Notes: generated by a model not told the origin, from the sequence alone. 64,000 nt of DNA from Kineococcus aurantiacus (GCF_013409345.1 NZ_JACCBB010000001.1:1922001-1986000), one strand, 5' to 3'. Shown: positions 1-9,459, numbered from the stretch's first letter. Translations and numbers: made by a program.

Positions 1-1
1 C

Positions 2-1840
2 GCCGCCGTCCTGCGCATCCCGGAGGGGTTCTCCGCGGCGCTGGCCTCCACCGGCGGCGACGACCCGCAGCAGGCGCGGATCACCGTCACGACCGACGAC
101 GCCGAGAACTACATCCTCGGCCAGGTCACGAACACCGTCGCCACGACGATCCGCACGCGGGTCGCCGCCGGCGCCACGACCGACTACCTGGAGAACGTCT
201 ACGTGGCGTTCTCGCAGGTCCACGACTCCCTCGGCGAGGCCGCCGACGGCGCCGGGCAGCTCGCCGACGGCGCGACGCGGGCCGACGAGGGCGCCACCTC
301 CCTCGTCGTCGGGCTGGGCGACCTCGGCGACGGCGCGGCGCAGCTCGTCGACGGGACCCGGCAGCTGCGCACCGGGTCCTCCGACCTGGCCGACGGCACG
401 GCCCGGGTCGCCGCGGGCGCCGACGGCGCCGCCGCGGGCGCCGGGCAGCTGGCGACCGGCCTGGACCAGCTGCGCACCGCCACGACGGCCCTGCCCGCGC
501 AGACCGCGCAGCTGTCCGACGGCGCCGCGCAGGTCGCCACGGGCGCCGCGCAGGTCGCCACCGGCGCCGACGCCGTGGCCGCCGCCGCCGACCGCGTCCT
601 GCCCGCCCTGGGCACCGCGCAGGACCTGCGGCCCCTCGTGGGGCAGCTGCTCGAGCAGGCCCGGGCGCTGGCCGCCGCCGACCCCGGCGACCCCACCCTC
701 GCCCAGGCCGTCGCGACGCTCGAGCAGGCCCAGCAGGCCCTCGGCGACGGCTCCCTCGACGGCGCCGCGCAGCAGGTGCGGCAGCAGGTCGACGCCCTGG
801 CCACCGGGGCGCGGCAGCTGTCCGACGGCGCGGCCGCCGTCTCCGGCGGCGCGCGGCAGCTCGCCGACGCCGCCCCCGCCCTCCAGCAGGGCGTCGCCCG
901 GGCCGCCGACGGTGCCGACGGCCTCGCCACCGGCACCCGCACCCTGGCCACGGGCGCCCGCTCGGCCGCCGACGGGGCCGCGCAGCTGGCCGGCGGCGCG
1001 GCGCGGGTCGACGACGGCGCCACCGCGCTGGCCAACGGCACCACGCAGGCCCAGGACGGCGCCGCGCAGCTCGCCGACGGGACCCGCCAGCTCGCCGACG
1101 GCGCGGGCACCCTGCGGACCCGGCTCGCCGACGGCCGCGAGCAGGTCCCCGACTACGGCGCCGAGGGCGCCGAGCGGGCCGGTGTGGTGGCCTCCCCCGT
1201 CGCCGCCGAGCGCGTCAAGGAGCACGCCGTGCCCCGCTACAGCGACGGCCTGGCCCCGCTGTTCGTGCCGGTCTCGCTGTGGGTCGGCGGCATGGTGACG
1301 TACATGGTGCTGCGCGCGGTGTCCGGGCGGGCGCTGGCCTCCACGGCCTCCTCGTACCGGGCGGCCGTCGCGGGCTGGGCGCCGGGGGCGCTGCTGGGGG
1401 TGGCGCAGGCCGTGGTGCTGTGCCTGGTCCTGTTCCTGGCCGTGGGGATCGCCTCGCCGAACCCCGTCGCGACGGTGCTGTTCGCGGCGCTGGTCGCGGT
1501 GGTGTTCACCGCGATCCACCAGTGCCTCAACGCGCTGCTGGGCGGGGTGGGGCGGCTCGTGGCGCTCGTGCTGCTCGTCCTGCAGCTGACGTCGGCGGGC
1601 GGCACGTACCCCGTCGGCACGTCCCCGGCGTTCTTCGGGGCGCTGCACCCGTTCCTGCCGATGTCGTACGCGGCCGACGGGCTGCGCCACCTCATCGCGG
1701 GGGCCGCCGCGGGCCCGGTGTGGGCGGACGCGGCGGTGCTGGCCGGGTTCGGGGTGCTGGCGCTGGGGGTCACGGTGCTGGCCTGCCACCGCCGGCGCAC
1801 CTGGACGGTCGCCGAGCTGCACCCCAGCCTGTCGCTGTAG
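2..1840 (+). CDS. YhgE/Pip family membrane protein, C-terminal part (5' end outside window)
   Basis: The reading frame is open from base 2, so the gene begins upstream of the window. An internal GTG at 203 is not the start, because the residues before it continue a YhgE/Pip-type extracellular domain (RIPEGFSAAL). Residues from about 70 to 370 of the visible part form a long alanine-rich, heptad-like stretch with many copies of LADGAxQL, QLxTG and QLSDGA. About six hydrophobic membrane segments follow, with the topology of an ABC-2 type permease. Members of this family (YhgE, phage infection protein, EsaA) have one N-terminal membrane helix, a large outside coiled domain and a C-terminal membrane bundle. 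They are linked to phage adsorption or type VII secretion. The exact role here is not known. Confidence 0.85.
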   Translation, partial: AAVLRIPEGFSAALASTGGDDPQQARITVTTDDAENYILGQVTNTVATTIRTRVAAGATTDYLENVYVAFSQVHDSLGEAADGAGQLADGATRADEGATSLVVGLGDLGDGAAQLVDGTRQLRTGSSDLADGTARVAAGADGAAAGAGQLATGLDQLRTATTALPAQTAQLSDGAAQVATGAAQVATGADAVAAAADRVLPALGTAQDLRPLVGQLLEQARALAAADPGDPTLAQAVATLEQAQQALGDGSLDGAAQQVRQQVDALATGARQLSDGAAAVSGGARQLADAAPALQQGVARAADGADGLATGTRTLATGARSAADGAAQLAGGAARVDDGATALANGTTQAQDGAAQLADGTRQLADGAGTLRTRLADGREQVPDYGAEGAERAGVVASPVAAERVKEHAVPRYSDGLAPLFVPVSLWVGGMVTYMVLRAVSGRALASTASSYRAAVAGWAPGALLGVAQAVVLCLVLFLAVGIASPNPVATVLFAALVAVVFTAIHQCLNALLGGVGRLVALVLLVLQLTSAGGTYPVGTSPAFFGALHPFLPMSYAADGLRHLIAGAAAGPVWADAAVLAGFGVLALGVTVLACHRRRTWTVAELHPSLSL

Positions 1841-1843
1841 CGT
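1838..1843 (+). promoter_or_regulatory. Possible -10 hexamer TAGCGT for a leaderless transcript
   Basis: TAGCGT begins with the TAG stop codon of the YhgE/Pip gene and lies 8 nt before the GTG at 1852. No Shine-Dalgarno sequence is present. The spacing would place the first transcribed base at or next to the start codon. The same arrangement recurs at several genes in the window. Confidence 0.4.
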
Positions 1844-1851
1844 CCCGGCCC

Positions 1852-2466
1852 GTGCACTCGTACGAGCCCCGTGAGGGCCACCGCCTCGCGCACGACCCGC
1901 TGAACTCGATCGTCGCGCCCCGGCCCATCGGCTGGGTCTCGACGACGGGACCGGACGGGACGCTGAACCTGGCCCCCTACAGCTTCTTCAACCTCTTCAA
2001 CTACCGCCCGCCGATCGTGGGGTTCTCCAGCATCGGCCGCAAGGACAGCGTGACGAACGCGCAGGCGAGCGGGGAGTTCGTCTGGAACCTGGCCTCGGTC
2101 GCGCTGGCCGAGCCCATGAACGCGACGTCGGCGGCGGTCGGGGCCGACGTCGACGAGTTCGCCCTCGCCGGGCTGACCCCGCAGCCGTCGACGATCGTCG
2201 GCCCGCCGCGCGTGGGCGAGGCCCTGGCCGCCTTCGAGTGCCGCGTGACCCGCGTGGAGGAGCTGACCGACGCGGGGCAGCGCGGGGTGGGCGCGTGGCT
2301 GGTGCTCGGTGAGGTCGTCGCGGTCCACCTCGACGAGCGGGTCCTCGTCGACGGCGTCGTCGACACCCTGGCCCTGGACCCGCTGCTGCGCGGCGGGGGT
2401 CCCTCGGACTACTTCACGGTCGGCGCCGAGCGCCGGTTGCGGATGGACCGCCCCGGCGCCGGCTGA
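1852..2466 (+). CDS. Flavin reductase-like (FMN-binding split barrel) domain protein
   Basis: A 204-residue protein starting VHSYEPREGHRLAHDPLNS. PRPIGWVSTxGPDGTLNLAPYSFFN is the typical FMN-binding entry of the flavin reductase-like domain, followed by PPIVGFSSIGRKDSVTN and a conserved FVWNLAS stretch. Proteins of this family bind FMN on a split barrel and reduce flavins or act as the reductase partner of monooxygenases. No partner oxygenase is adjacent. The start was set at GTG 1852 because the family alignment begins there and a TAGCGT hexamer lies just upstream. An in-frame open stretch further upstream only shadows the YhgE/Pip gene. Confidence 0.85.
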   Translation: MHSYEPREGHRLAHDPLNSIVAPRPIGWVSTTGPDGTLNLAPYSFFNLFNYRPPIVGFSSIGRKDSVTNAQASGEFVWNLASVALAEPMNATSAAVGADVDEFALAGLTPQPSTIVGPPRVGEALAAFECRVTRVEELTDAGQRGVGAWLVLGEVVAVHLDERVLVDGVVDTLALDPLLRGGGPSDYFTVGAERRLRMDRPGAG

Positions 2467-2506
2467 CCCCCGGGTGGGGGCCTCAAGCCACCACCCCGGG
2501 GTGCCG

Positions 2507-5500
2507 ATGAGGGCGAGCGTGACGCTCCTCCCGCTCCCCCTGACGCTGCCGGACCGCGCCGAGGCCGAACGGGTGGCGGCGCTGCACCGCTACGGCGTGC
2601 TGGACGCGCCGGCCGACGCCGAGCTCGACGACGTCGTGCGCGCCGCGGCCCTGGTGGCGGGGGTGCCGCACGCGACGCTGAACCTCATCGACGAGCACCG
2701 CCAGTGCCAGCTCACCACCGTCGGGTTCGAGGGCGCCGACTCCGCGCGCGCCGACTCGATGTGCGCGCTGCACTTCACCGACGGCGAGGTCGTCCACGTC
2801 CCCGACGCCGCCCTGGACGAGCGGTTCCGGGCCAACCCGTGGGTCGACGGCCGGCTGGGCCGGGTGCGGCTGTACGCCTCGGCCCCGCTGCTGGACCCCG
2901 ACGGCCACGCCCTGGGCAGCCTGTGCGTCTTCGACACCGCACCGGGGGAGGTGCCCGCCGACCGGCTGGAGGCCCTGCGGGGTCTGGCCCGGGTCGTCGT
3001 CGCGCTGTTCGAGCGCCGCCGCCGGGCCCGCGTCGCCGAGCGGCTGGCCGCCCGCGACGCGGAGCTGCGGCTGGTCCTGGACGCCACGAGCGACGCCTTC
3101 GTGGCCGTCGACGCCGACCAGCGCATCACGTCCTGGAACGGCGCCGCCGAGCGGGTGTTCGGCTGGCCGGCCGCGGAGGCGCTGGGCCGCACCCTCGTCG
3201 AGACGATCGTGCCGCCGTCGGCGGCCGCCGCCCACAGCGCGGGCCTGACCCGCTACCTGGGCACCGGGGTCCGGCACCTGCCCGGCACCGTCGAGGTGCC
3301 GGCCCGGCACCGCGACGGCCGGGAGCTGACCGTCGAACTGACCCTGACGCCCGTCGAGGCCGGGGGGCGGCAGCGGGTGTACGCCGCCGCCCGGGACGTC
3401 ACCGACCGCCGCCGCCTGGAGCGGGAGCTGCGCGAGGCCCAGGAGCGGTTCAGCCTGGCCTTCACCCAGGCCCCCACGGGGGTGCTGCTGACCGCCCTCA
3501 CCGGCGAGCTCGCCGGCCGGTTCACCGACACCAACCCCGCCGTCTGCGCGATGCTCGGCTACTCCCGCGAGGAGCTGCTGGGCAAGACGTTCGCCGACGT
3601 CACCCACCCCGGGGACCGGGACCTGTCCCGGGAGCAGCTGCGCCTGCTGGTCGACGGCGAGGTGCCCAGCCTGCACTTCGAGAAGCGGTACGTGCGCGCC
3701 GACGGCGAGGTCATCTGGGTCGCGCTGGACGCCGCGGTGCTCCGCGACGGCGACGGGGTGCCCCGGTTCTCGGTGACCCACGTCGAGGACGTCACCGGCA
3801 AGCGCGCGGACCGGCAGCGGCTGGCGGCCTCCGAGCAGCGCTTCCGGCTGGCGTTCGACACCGCCCCCGTGGGGATGCTCATCCTCGGCCTGGGCGAGCG
3901 GGACGCCGGCCGGGTCCTGCAGGTCAACTCCACGATGCGCCGGTTCACGGGCCGGACCACGGCCGAGCTGGTCGGCCGGGAGGTCCACGACCTGGTCCAC
4001 CCCGACGAGCAGGCCGACATCCTGCTGGCGTTCGCGCCCTTCCTGCTGGGCGAGCGCACCCACGGGCAGCTCGAGCAGCGCTTCCGGCACGCCGACGGCA
4101 CCGTGCGCTGGGGCCTGGTGTCGGCCACCGCCATGAGCACCAGCGAGGACGGCGAACCGCAGCTGCTGTGCCTGGTCGAGGACGTCACCGCGCGCAAGGC
4201 CGCCGAGCTGGCCCTGCGCCACCAGGCCCTGCACGACGCCCTGACGGGCCTGCCGAACCGGACGCTGCTGCACGACCGCCTGGAGCACGCGCTGGCCGCC
4301 GCGGGCCGCACCGGCACCGGGGTGGGCGTCTTCTTCTGCGACCTCGACGGGTTCAAGGCCGTCAACGACTCCGCCGGGCACGGCGCGGGCGACGACCTGC
4401 TGCGCGAGGTGGCCGCGCGGTTCGGCGCGTGCCTGCGCCCCGGGGACACCCTGGCGCGCCTGGGCGGGGACGAGTTCGCGGTCGTGTGCCCGGACCTGTC
4501 GGGCCCGCAGGACCTGGGGGTCGTCGCGCGCCGGCTGCTGGAGGCCCTGCGGGCCCCGGTGACGGTGGCGGCGGGCACGTTCAACGTGGGGGTCAGCATC
4601 GGGACCCACCTGGCCTCCCCGGGCGGGGGGACGGGCGGCCTCAGCGGCGCCGAGCACGCCCTGGCGCGCGCCGACGGGGCGATGTACGAGGCCAAGCGCG
4701 CGGGCAAGAACCGCGTGCACCTCGACGACGACACCGACGTCCGCACCCACCGCGCCGCGCGGCTGCTGCCCGAGCTGCGCACGGCCCTGGCCCGCGACGA
4801 GCTCGTCCTGCACGGCCAGCCCGTGGTGGACCTGGCGACGGGCCACCCGGTGGCGGTGGAGACCCTCGTGCGCTGGCAGCACCCGCAGCGGGGGCTGCTG
4901 TCGCCGGCGGAGTTCCTCGACGTGGCCGAGGACAGCCCCCTGGTGCTGGCGCTGGGCCGGCGGGTGCTGGACGAGTCGTGCCGGCTGGCGGCCTCGTGGG
5001 GCGCGGCGCTGGGCGCGGCCGCCCCGGACGTGCACGTCAACGTCTCCGGCCGCCAGCTGGAGTCGGGCAACCTCAGCGAGGACGTCCTGGACGCGCTGGG
5101 GCGGCACGGCGTGGCCGCGCACCGGCTGGTGCTGGAGCTGACCGAGACGACGATGCCGCGCATCACGCACTCGCTGCGGGGGGACCTGCAGCGGCTGCGG
5201 GACGCGGGGGTCCGCATCGCCATCGACGACCTCGGCACGGGCTACTCCAGCCTGGCGCGGCTGACCGAGCTGCCCGTGGACCTGCTGAAGGTCGACCTGA
5301 CGTTCGTGGCGGGGCTGGGCCGCGACCCCAGCTGCGACGCGGTGGTGCGGGCCGTGCTGAGCCTGGGCTCGGCGCTGGGCCTGTCGGTGGTCGCCGAGGG
5401 CGTCGAGACGGCGCAGCAGGCCGACCTGCTGCGCGGTCACGGCTGCGACACCGTCCAGGGCTACCTGTACAGCCGGCCGCTGCCGGAGGGGGACCTGCTG

Positions 5501-5548
5501 GGGCTGCTGCGGGCGGCGGCCGCCGTCAGCGCCCACCCGGCGGGGTGA
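2507..5548 (+). CDS. GAF-PAS-PAS-PAS-GGDEF-EAL c-di-GMP signalling protein
   Basis: A soluble protein of about 1013 residues. The N-terminal GAF domain (about 15-160; LNLIDEHRQCQL, SLCVFDT) is followed by three PAS domains (about 175-295, 300-435 and 440-560; each ends in a DVT-type linker). Next come a GGDEF domain with an intact active site LGGDEF at about 653 and an EAL domain at about 785 (ETLVRW in place of EALxRW). In the EAL domain the metal and substrate residues all look present: NVSG, ELTE, IDDLGTGYSS, LKVD, AEGVET and QGYLYS. Both cyclase and phosphodiesterase activity are therefore possible. The start could be ATG 2507 or the in-frame GTG 2501. The 3' end overlaps the convergent gene by 23 bp. 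Confidence 0.9.
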   Translation: MRASVTLLPLPLTLPDRAEAERVAALHRYGVLDAPADAELDDVVRAAALVAGVPHATLNLIDEHRQCQLTTVGFEGADSARADSMCALHFTDGEVVHVPDAALDERFRANPWVDGRLGRVRLYASAPLLDPDGHALGSLCVFDTAPGEVPADRLEALRGLARVVVALFERRRRARVAERLAARDAELRLVLDATSDAFVAVDADQRITSWNGAAERVFGWPAAEALGRTLVETIVPPSAAAAHSAGLTRYLGTGVRHLPGTVEVPARHRDGRELTVELTLTPVEAGGRQRVYAAARDVTDRRRLERELREAQERFSLAFTQAPTGVLLTALTGELAGRFTDTNPAVCAMLGYSREELLGKTFADVTHPGDRDLSREQLRLLVDGEVPSLHFEKRYVRADGEVIWVALDAAVLRDGDGVPRFSVTHVEDVTGKRADRQRLAASEQRFRLAFDTAPVGMLILGLGERDAGRVLQVNSTMRRFTGRTTAELVGREVHDLVHPDEQADILLAFAPFLLGERTHGQLEQRFRHADGTVRWGLVSATAMSTSEDGEPQLLCLVEDVTARKAAELALRHQALHDALTGLPNRTLLHDRLEHALAAAGRTGTGVGVFFCDLDGFKAVNDSAGHGAGDDLLREVAARFGACLRPGDTLARLGGDEFAVVCPDLSGPQDLGVVARRLLEALRAPVTVAAGTFNVGVSIGTHLASPGGGTGGLSGAEHALARADGAMYEAKRAGKNRVHLDDDTDVRTHRAARLLPELRTALARDELVLHGQPVVDLATGHPVAVETLVRWQHPQRGLLSPAEFLDVAEDSPLVLALGRRVLDESCRLAASWGAALGAAAPDVHVNVSGRQLESGNLSEDVLDALGRHGVAAHRLVLELTETTMPRITHSLRGDLQRLRDAGVRIAIDDLGTGYSSLARLTELPVDLLKVDLTFVAGLGRDPSCDAVVRAVLSLGSALGLSVVAEGVETAQQADLLRGHGCDTVQGYLYSRPLPEGDLLGLLRAAAAVSAHPAG

Positions 5549-6308
5549 GCTGCTTGGGCAGGCACACGTTGCCGCGGTCGCCGGCGGGGGTGTCGGCGAA
5601 CATGCTGGCGCACCAGGTGCGCACGTCGTCGGCGTCGGCGAAGGGCCCGGCGGCCAGCGTCACCCAGTAGGGGTTGCCGCGGGCGTCGACGAGGCCGTCG
5701 CCGAAGTCGGTGGTCCGCAGCACGAAGACGTCCCCGCCGGCGACGCCGGAGGCGATCTGGCGGCTCTGGGCGAGGATGTCGGCGGCGTAGAAGGTGCTGC
5801 TGCCGTTGGCGGCGGTCTGGCCGGGGTCGGTGGTCCCGACGCTCTTGGCCGCGAGCTGGGCGACCCACTGCCCCCGCGGGGGGTGGGCGGTGAGCCCCTG
5901 CTGCCGCAGCCGCTGCAGCTCGGCGGTGGCGGCCGCGTCGGCGGCGGCGCCCCTGGACGACCCGGACGACCTGGACGACCCGGACGCGCCGGGCGTGCCC
6001 GACCCCCCGGCCGCGGTCGCCGCGGTCGGGGAGGGCAGCGCGGAGACGGCGGTGGGGACCCCCGTCCCGGCCGCCGTCGGCGGGCCGGGCGCGGCGAGGC
6101 GCCGGGCGGCGAGCAGGCCCAGCAGCGCCAGCAGGACGACGGACAGCACGGCCGCGGTGACCTGCAGCCCCCGCGGGGGCCGGGGCACCGGGGCGGCGGG
6201 CGGCGGTCCGGGGTGGTGGGTGACGGGCGGTGCGGGGGCCTCGACGGTCCCGGTGGCCGGCGGCGCCGTCGCGGCGCCGAACTCCTCCCACCACGGCGCT
6301 CCCGCCAC
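5526..6308 (-). CDS. Membrane-anchored hypothetical protein with C-terminal extracytoplasmic domain
   Basis: About 260 residues, not recognised. The short N-terminus holds MVAGAPWWEEFGAA and a proline-rich stretch. One transmembrane helix follows (VTAAVLSVVLLALLGLLAA, about residues 47-65), then a Ser/Gly/Pro-rich linker and a C-terminal domain of about 120 residues (QWVAQLAAKSVGTTDP to NVCLPKQL) with two cysteines. The C-terminal part (WVTLAAGPFADADDVRTWC) resembles the sporulation-related-repeat style of peptidoglycan-binding domains. That assignment is only a guess. GTG 6308 is chosen because GGGAGG lies 5 nt upstream; GTG 6311 and an upstream ATG at 6407 are alternatives. Confidence 0.65.
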   Translation of the reverse strand: MAGAPWWEEFGAATAPPATGTVEAPAPPVTHHPGPPPAAPVPRPPRGLQVTAAVLSVVLLALLGLLAARRLAAPGPPTAAGTGVPTAVSALPSPTAATAAGGSGTPGASGSSRSSGSSRGAAADAAATAELQRLRQQGLTAHPPRGQWVAQLAAKSVGTTDPGQTAANGSSTFYAADILAQSRQIASGVAGGDVFVLRTTDFGDGLVDARGNPYWVTLAAGPFADADDVRTWCASMFADTPAGDRGNVCLPKQLTPPGGR

Positions 6309-6446
6309 CACGACCTCCCGGCGCTCCGGGTGCGACCCTCGCACCCCCGCGGCGCCCGACCGTGCGACGCCGCGCGCGCCGGCCGGGTTCCGCGCACCCC
6401 CCAGCATGCCCCCGGCGGGGCCGGGTCAGCGCGCTGGAGGCGGTCC

Positions 6447-6974
6447 TCAGCCGGCGAGCACCTGGGTCCAGTAGGTGCCCGTGGCGCCCCGCTGCTCGGC
6501 GATCCCGACGCTGCGCAGGCGGCAGTCGAGCAGGTTGCGGCGGTGGCCGGGGCTGGCCAGCCAGGCGTCGACGACACCGGCCGCGTCGTAGCCGAAGGCG
6601 ACGTTCTCGGCGGTGAGCCACGGCCTGACGCCCTGGGCGGCCAGGCGGGTGCGGGGGCTGCTGCCGTCGGTGCCGGTGTGGCTCATGACCCCGTTGACGG
6701 CCATGTCGCGGGTGTGCCGGGCGGCGGCCTCGTCGAGGGCGGGGTCGAGCCGGAGGGGGGCGCAGCCGGCGGCGCTGCGGGCGGCGTTGGTGCGGTCGAG
6801 GACCTGCAGGGCCGCGGGGTCGGGGGCGGGGACCGCGGCGGGGCCGATCTCGACGGCCGTGGCCGGGGCGGCCAGGGCGAGGGAGGTCAGAGCGGTCGCG
6901 GAGGCGGCCAGCGTCAGGGCGGCCAGCCGGGTCGTGGAGAGGGGGCGCCGGGCGAGCGTCGTCATGCTCCGCAC
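6447..6974 (-). CDS. Secreted CAP (SCP/PR1) domain protein
   Basis: A 175-residue protein with an N-terminal signal peptide (basic TLARRPLSTTRL, hydrophobic core, APATA cleavage region) followed by one CAP domain. Visible CAP signatures are LDRTNAARSAAGCAPL, ARxHTRDMAVNGVMSHTGTDG, AENVAFGY and WLASPGHRRNLLD. Two cysteines (GCAPL and LLDCRL) probably pair. Bacterial CAP proteins are exported and their biochemical role is mostly unknown; peptidoglycan, lipid or protease-like functions have been proposed. ATG 6965 (MTTLARR) is an alternative start. It is transcribed in the same direction as the preceding hypothetical membrane protein and may share its transcript. Confidence 0.85.
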   Translation of the reverse strand: MRSMTTLARRPLSTTRLAALTLAASATALTSLALAAPATAVEIGPAAVPAPDPAALQVLDRTNAARSAAGCAPLRLDPALDEAAARHTRDMAVNGVMSHTGTDGSSPRTRLAAQGVRPWLTAENVAFGYDAAGVVDAWLASPGHRRNLLDCRLRSVGIAEQRGATGTYWTQVLAG

Positions 6975-7006
6975 TCAACCAGCCTGTGCCCCCGGCGGGT
7001 GATCTC

Positions 7007-7022
7007 TGTGACATGTGCCACA
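7007..7022. promoter_or_regulatory. Candidate CRP/GlxR-family binding site
   Basis: TGTGACATGTGCCACA is a 16-bp interrupted inverted repeat that matches the CRP-type consensus TGTGA-N6-TCACA at nine of ten fixed positions. It lies 33 bp upstream of the CAP gene start, so it would overlap the core promoter and act as a repressor site or lie just downstream of it. Assignment to a factor is inference. Confidence 0.3.
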
Positions 7023-7115
7023 CCTGCTGTGCCTGCGCGGTCACGGACCGCTACGACAGGGGGTTGACCTGGGACGCAGCCGGGGACGCGGCGGTTCCCC
7101 GGCGGACCGGGGACA

Positions 7116-7138
7116 CCGGGGGCCGACCGCTCCCCCGG
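7116..7138 (-). terminator. Hairpin downstream of the sugar isomerase gene
   Basis: CCGGGGG and CCCCCGG form a 7-bp GC stem with a 9-nt loop, beginning 14 bp past the isomerase stop codon. There is no T-run, which is common for hairpin terminators in high-GC actinobacteria. Confidence 0.45.
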
Positions 7139-7151
7139 CGTCCCGGCCGGT

Positions 7152-8177
7152 TCAGCCCTTGCTGCTGAAGGCGGCGTCGAAGGCCGCCGCCGGGGGCTGG
7201 AACAACTGCCCCAGACCGCGCACGAAGGCCAGCGCGTCCGGCGCCCCGTGCAGCCGGTCGATGCCGGCGTCCTCCCACTCCACGCTCGTCGGCCCGGCGT
7301 AGCCGATGTTGTTCAGCTCGCGGAAGATCAGCTCCCACGGCACGTCACCGTGCCCGACCGAGGTGAAGTCCCACCCCCGGCGGGAGTCCGCCCACGCCAG
7401 GTGCGACCCCAGCCGGCCGTTGCGGCCGTCGAGCTGCTTGCGGGAGTCCTTGCAGTGCACGTGGTAGATCCGGTCGGCGTAGTCGCGCAGGAACGGCACC
7501 GGGTCCAGGTCCTGCCACACGAAGTGCGACGGGTCGAAGTTCAGGCCGAAACCCTCGCGGTGGCCGATGGCCTCCAGCGTCCGCTTCGTCGTCCAGTAGT
7601 CGTACGCGACCTCCGAGGGGTGCACCTCGAGGGCGAACTTCACGCCGACCTCGTCGAACACGTCGATGATGGGGTTCCAGCGGTCCGCGAAGTCCCGGTA
7701 CCCGCGCTCGACCATCGCCTCGGGGGTGGGGGGGAACATCGCCACGGTGTGCCACACCGACGAGCCGGTGAACCCGGTGACCGTCTTCACGCCCAGGCGG
7801 GCCGCGGTGCGCGCGGTGTCCTTGACGTACTCCGCCGCGCGCTGCCGCACGCCCTCGGGGTCGCCGTCGCCCCACACGTCCACGGACACGATGTCCTGGT
7901 GGCGCTCGTCGATGAGGTCGCACACGGCCTGGCCGGACAGGTGCGCCGAGATCGTCCACACCTTCAGGCCGTACTTCTCCAGCGTCGCCTTCTTCTCGGC
8001 GATGTAGTCGTCGTCGGTGGCGCCGCGGGTGGAGTCCAGGTGGTCGCCCCAGGTGGCGATCTCCAGGCCGTCGAAACCCCACTCGGAGGCCAGGCGGCAG
8101 ACCTCCTCGAACGGCAGGTCGGCCCACTGCCCCGTGAACAGGGTGACCGGGCGGGGGGACTTCAGCGGTTCAGCCAT
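7152..8177 (-). CDS. Sugar phosphate isomerase/epimerase (xylose isomerase-like TIM barrel)
   Basis: A 341-residue protein ([20 protein letters not shown]) with the AP-endonuclease-2/xylose isomerase-like fold: [44 protein letters not shown] and a C-terminal SVEWED. The acidic and histidine residues at the barrel mouth (E in ALEVHPSE, D in FDPSHF, H in HVHCKD, E in SVEWED) are the expected metal ligands. GAGGAG lies just before the ATG. It follows a Gfo/Idh/MocA gene with only 11 bp between them, so the two are one transcript. In similar loci such pairs oxidise a sugar or inositol and then isomerise, epimerise or cleave the keto product. The substrate here is not known. Confidence 0.88.
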   Translation of the reverse strand: MAEPLKSPRPVTLFTGQWADLPFEEVCRLASEWGFDGLEIATWGDHLDSTRGATDDDYIAEKKATLEKYGLKVWTISAHLSGQAVCDLIDERHQDIVSVDVWGDGDPEGVRQRAAEYVKDTARTAARLGVKTVTGFTGSSVWHTVAMFPPTPEAMVERGYRDFADRWNPIIDVFDEVGVKFALEVHPSEVAYDYWTTKRTLEAIGHREGFGLNFDPSHFVWQDLDPVPFLRDYADRIYHVHCKDSRKQLDGRNGRLGSHLAWADSRRGWDFTSVGHGDVPWELIFRELNNIGYAGPTSVEWEDAGIDRLHGAPDALAFVRGLGQLFQPPAAAFDAAFSSKG

Positions 8178-8188
8178 GGTTCTCCTCC

Positions 8189-9382
8189 TCAGATCTGCGT
8201 GTAGGCCGAGTCGTTCTCGGCGCTGCGCTGCACCGCTTCCAGCACCTGCTGGACCTGCAGGCCGTCGGCGAAGCTCGGGGACGGGTCGCGCTCGTCGGCG
8301 ATGGCGCCCAGGAACTCCTGCAGCTCGTGCACGAACGGGTGGTCGTACCCCAGGCCGTGCCCGGCCGGCCACCAGTTCGACACCCCGGGGTGCTCCGGCT
8401 CGGTCGCCAGGATGCGGCGGAAACCGTTCTCGGCGGCGGGCAGGGTGCCGTCGAAGAAGTGCAGCTCGTTCATCGACTCGAAGTCGAACGCGACCGAGCC
8501 CTTCGACCCGTTCACCTCGATCCGCATGCCGTTCTTGCGGCCCAGCGCCATCCGGGTGGCCTCGAACGTCATGAGCGCCCCGCCGTCGCCGCGGCCGAAG
8601 AACACGGCGGCGTCGTCGACGGTCACGTCGCCGTACTCGCTCGACGCCTCCGCGCCCAGGCCCGTGTTCGCGCCCGTGCGGGTCGCCTCCAGCGGGCGGC
8701 GCTTGACGAACGTCTCGACCGTGCCGGAGACGCCGGTCAGGCGCTGGCCGGTGATGAACTGCGCCGCGTCGATGATGTGCGAACCGATGTCGCCCAGCGC
8801 CCCGGCGCCGGAGCGGTCCTTCTGCAGCCGCCAGGTCAGCGGGAAGTCGGGGTCGACGATCCAGTCCTGCAGGTACACCGCGCGCACCTGGCGGACCTCG
8901 CCGAGGCGGCCGGCGTCCACGAGCTGCTTGGCCAGCCCGATCGCGGGGACCTGGCGGTAGTTGAACGCCACCATCGACCGCACGCCCTTCGCGGCGGCGG
9001 CCTGCGCGGCCTCGGTCATGCGCCGGGCCTCGGCCACGTCCTTGGCCAGCGGCTTCTCGCAGATGACGTGCTTGCCGGCCTCCAGGGCCGCGACGGCGAT
9101 CTCGGCGTGGGAGTCGCCGGGGGTCAGGATGTCGATGACCTGGACGTCGTCGCGCTCGATGAGCGAACGCCAGTCGTCGACCCCCTCCTCCCAGCCGAAC
9201 TGGACGGCCGCGGCCTGCGCGCGGGCGGCGTCACGGCCGGCGAGGGCGACCCGCCGGGTGCGGAACCGGGGGGTCCCGACGTGGTCGACGCTGCGCCACG
9301 CGTGCGAGTGCACCGCCCCCATGAAGGAGTGGCCGACGACGGCGACCCCCAGCTCCGGCAGTGCGTTCTGGTCAGCGGACAT
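8189..9382 (-). CDS. Gfo/Idh/MocA family NAD(P)-dependent oxidoreductase
   Basis: 397 residues. The N-terminal Rossmann fold begins [19 protein letters not shown], and the family motif [11 protein letters not shown] follows at about residue 110. The catalytic-domain signature [14 protein letters not shown] is present. The C-terminal domain ends with [15 protein letters not shown], as is common in inositol or sugar dehydrogenases of this superfamily. The start is ATG 9382 with GGGAGG about 13 nt upstream. It is the promoter-proximal gene of a two-gene operon with the isomerase and lies downstream of the LacI regulator in the same orientation. Confidence 0.88.
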   Translation of the reverse strand: MSADQNALPELGVAVVGHSFMGAVHSHAWRSVDHVGTPRFRTRRVALAGRDAARAQAAAVQFGWEEGVDDWRSLIERDDVQVIDILTPGDSHAEIAVAALEAGKHVICEKPLAKDVAEARRMTEAAQAAAAKGVRSMVAFNYRQVPAIGLAKQLVDAGRLGEVRQVRAVYLQDWIVDPDFPLTWRLQKDRSGAGALGDIGSHIIDAAQFITGQRLTGVSGTVETFVKRRPLEATRTGANTGLGAEASSEYGDVTVDDAAVFFGRGDGGALMTFEATRMALGRKNGMRIEVNGSKGSVAFDFESMNELHFFDGTLPAAENGFRRILATEPEHPGVSNWWPAGHGLGYDHPFVHELQEFLGAIADERDPSPSFADGLQVQQVLEAVQRSAENDSAYTQI

Positions 9383-9430
9383 GCTGGGGAGTCCTCCCGG
9401 ACGTCGGCGTCGTGGTTCTTCCTGCTGCGG

Positions 9431-9459
9431 ATGGTACTGACCCGGTTCAGCGCGTGGAA
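9431..9459 (-). promoter_or_regulatory. Candidate promoter and operator for the oxidoreductase-isomerase operon
   Basis: Reading the minus strand, TTCCAC and TACCAT are separated by 17 nt. The spacer holds the near-palindrome CTGAACCGGGTCAG at 9437-9450 (one mismatch), which also includes the LacI gene's stop codon. A palindrome between -35 and -10 is a classic repressor position. Its sequence differs from the GTCGAT operators elsewhere in the locus. Confidence 0.35.

Noticed and set aside
2483-5536. A minus-strand open frame of about 1000 codons opposite the GAF-PAS-GGDEF-EAL gene
   Set aside because: Shadow frame: Gln/Val/Arg/Gly-rich repeats and no domain, while the sense strand carries GGDEF and EAL motifs.
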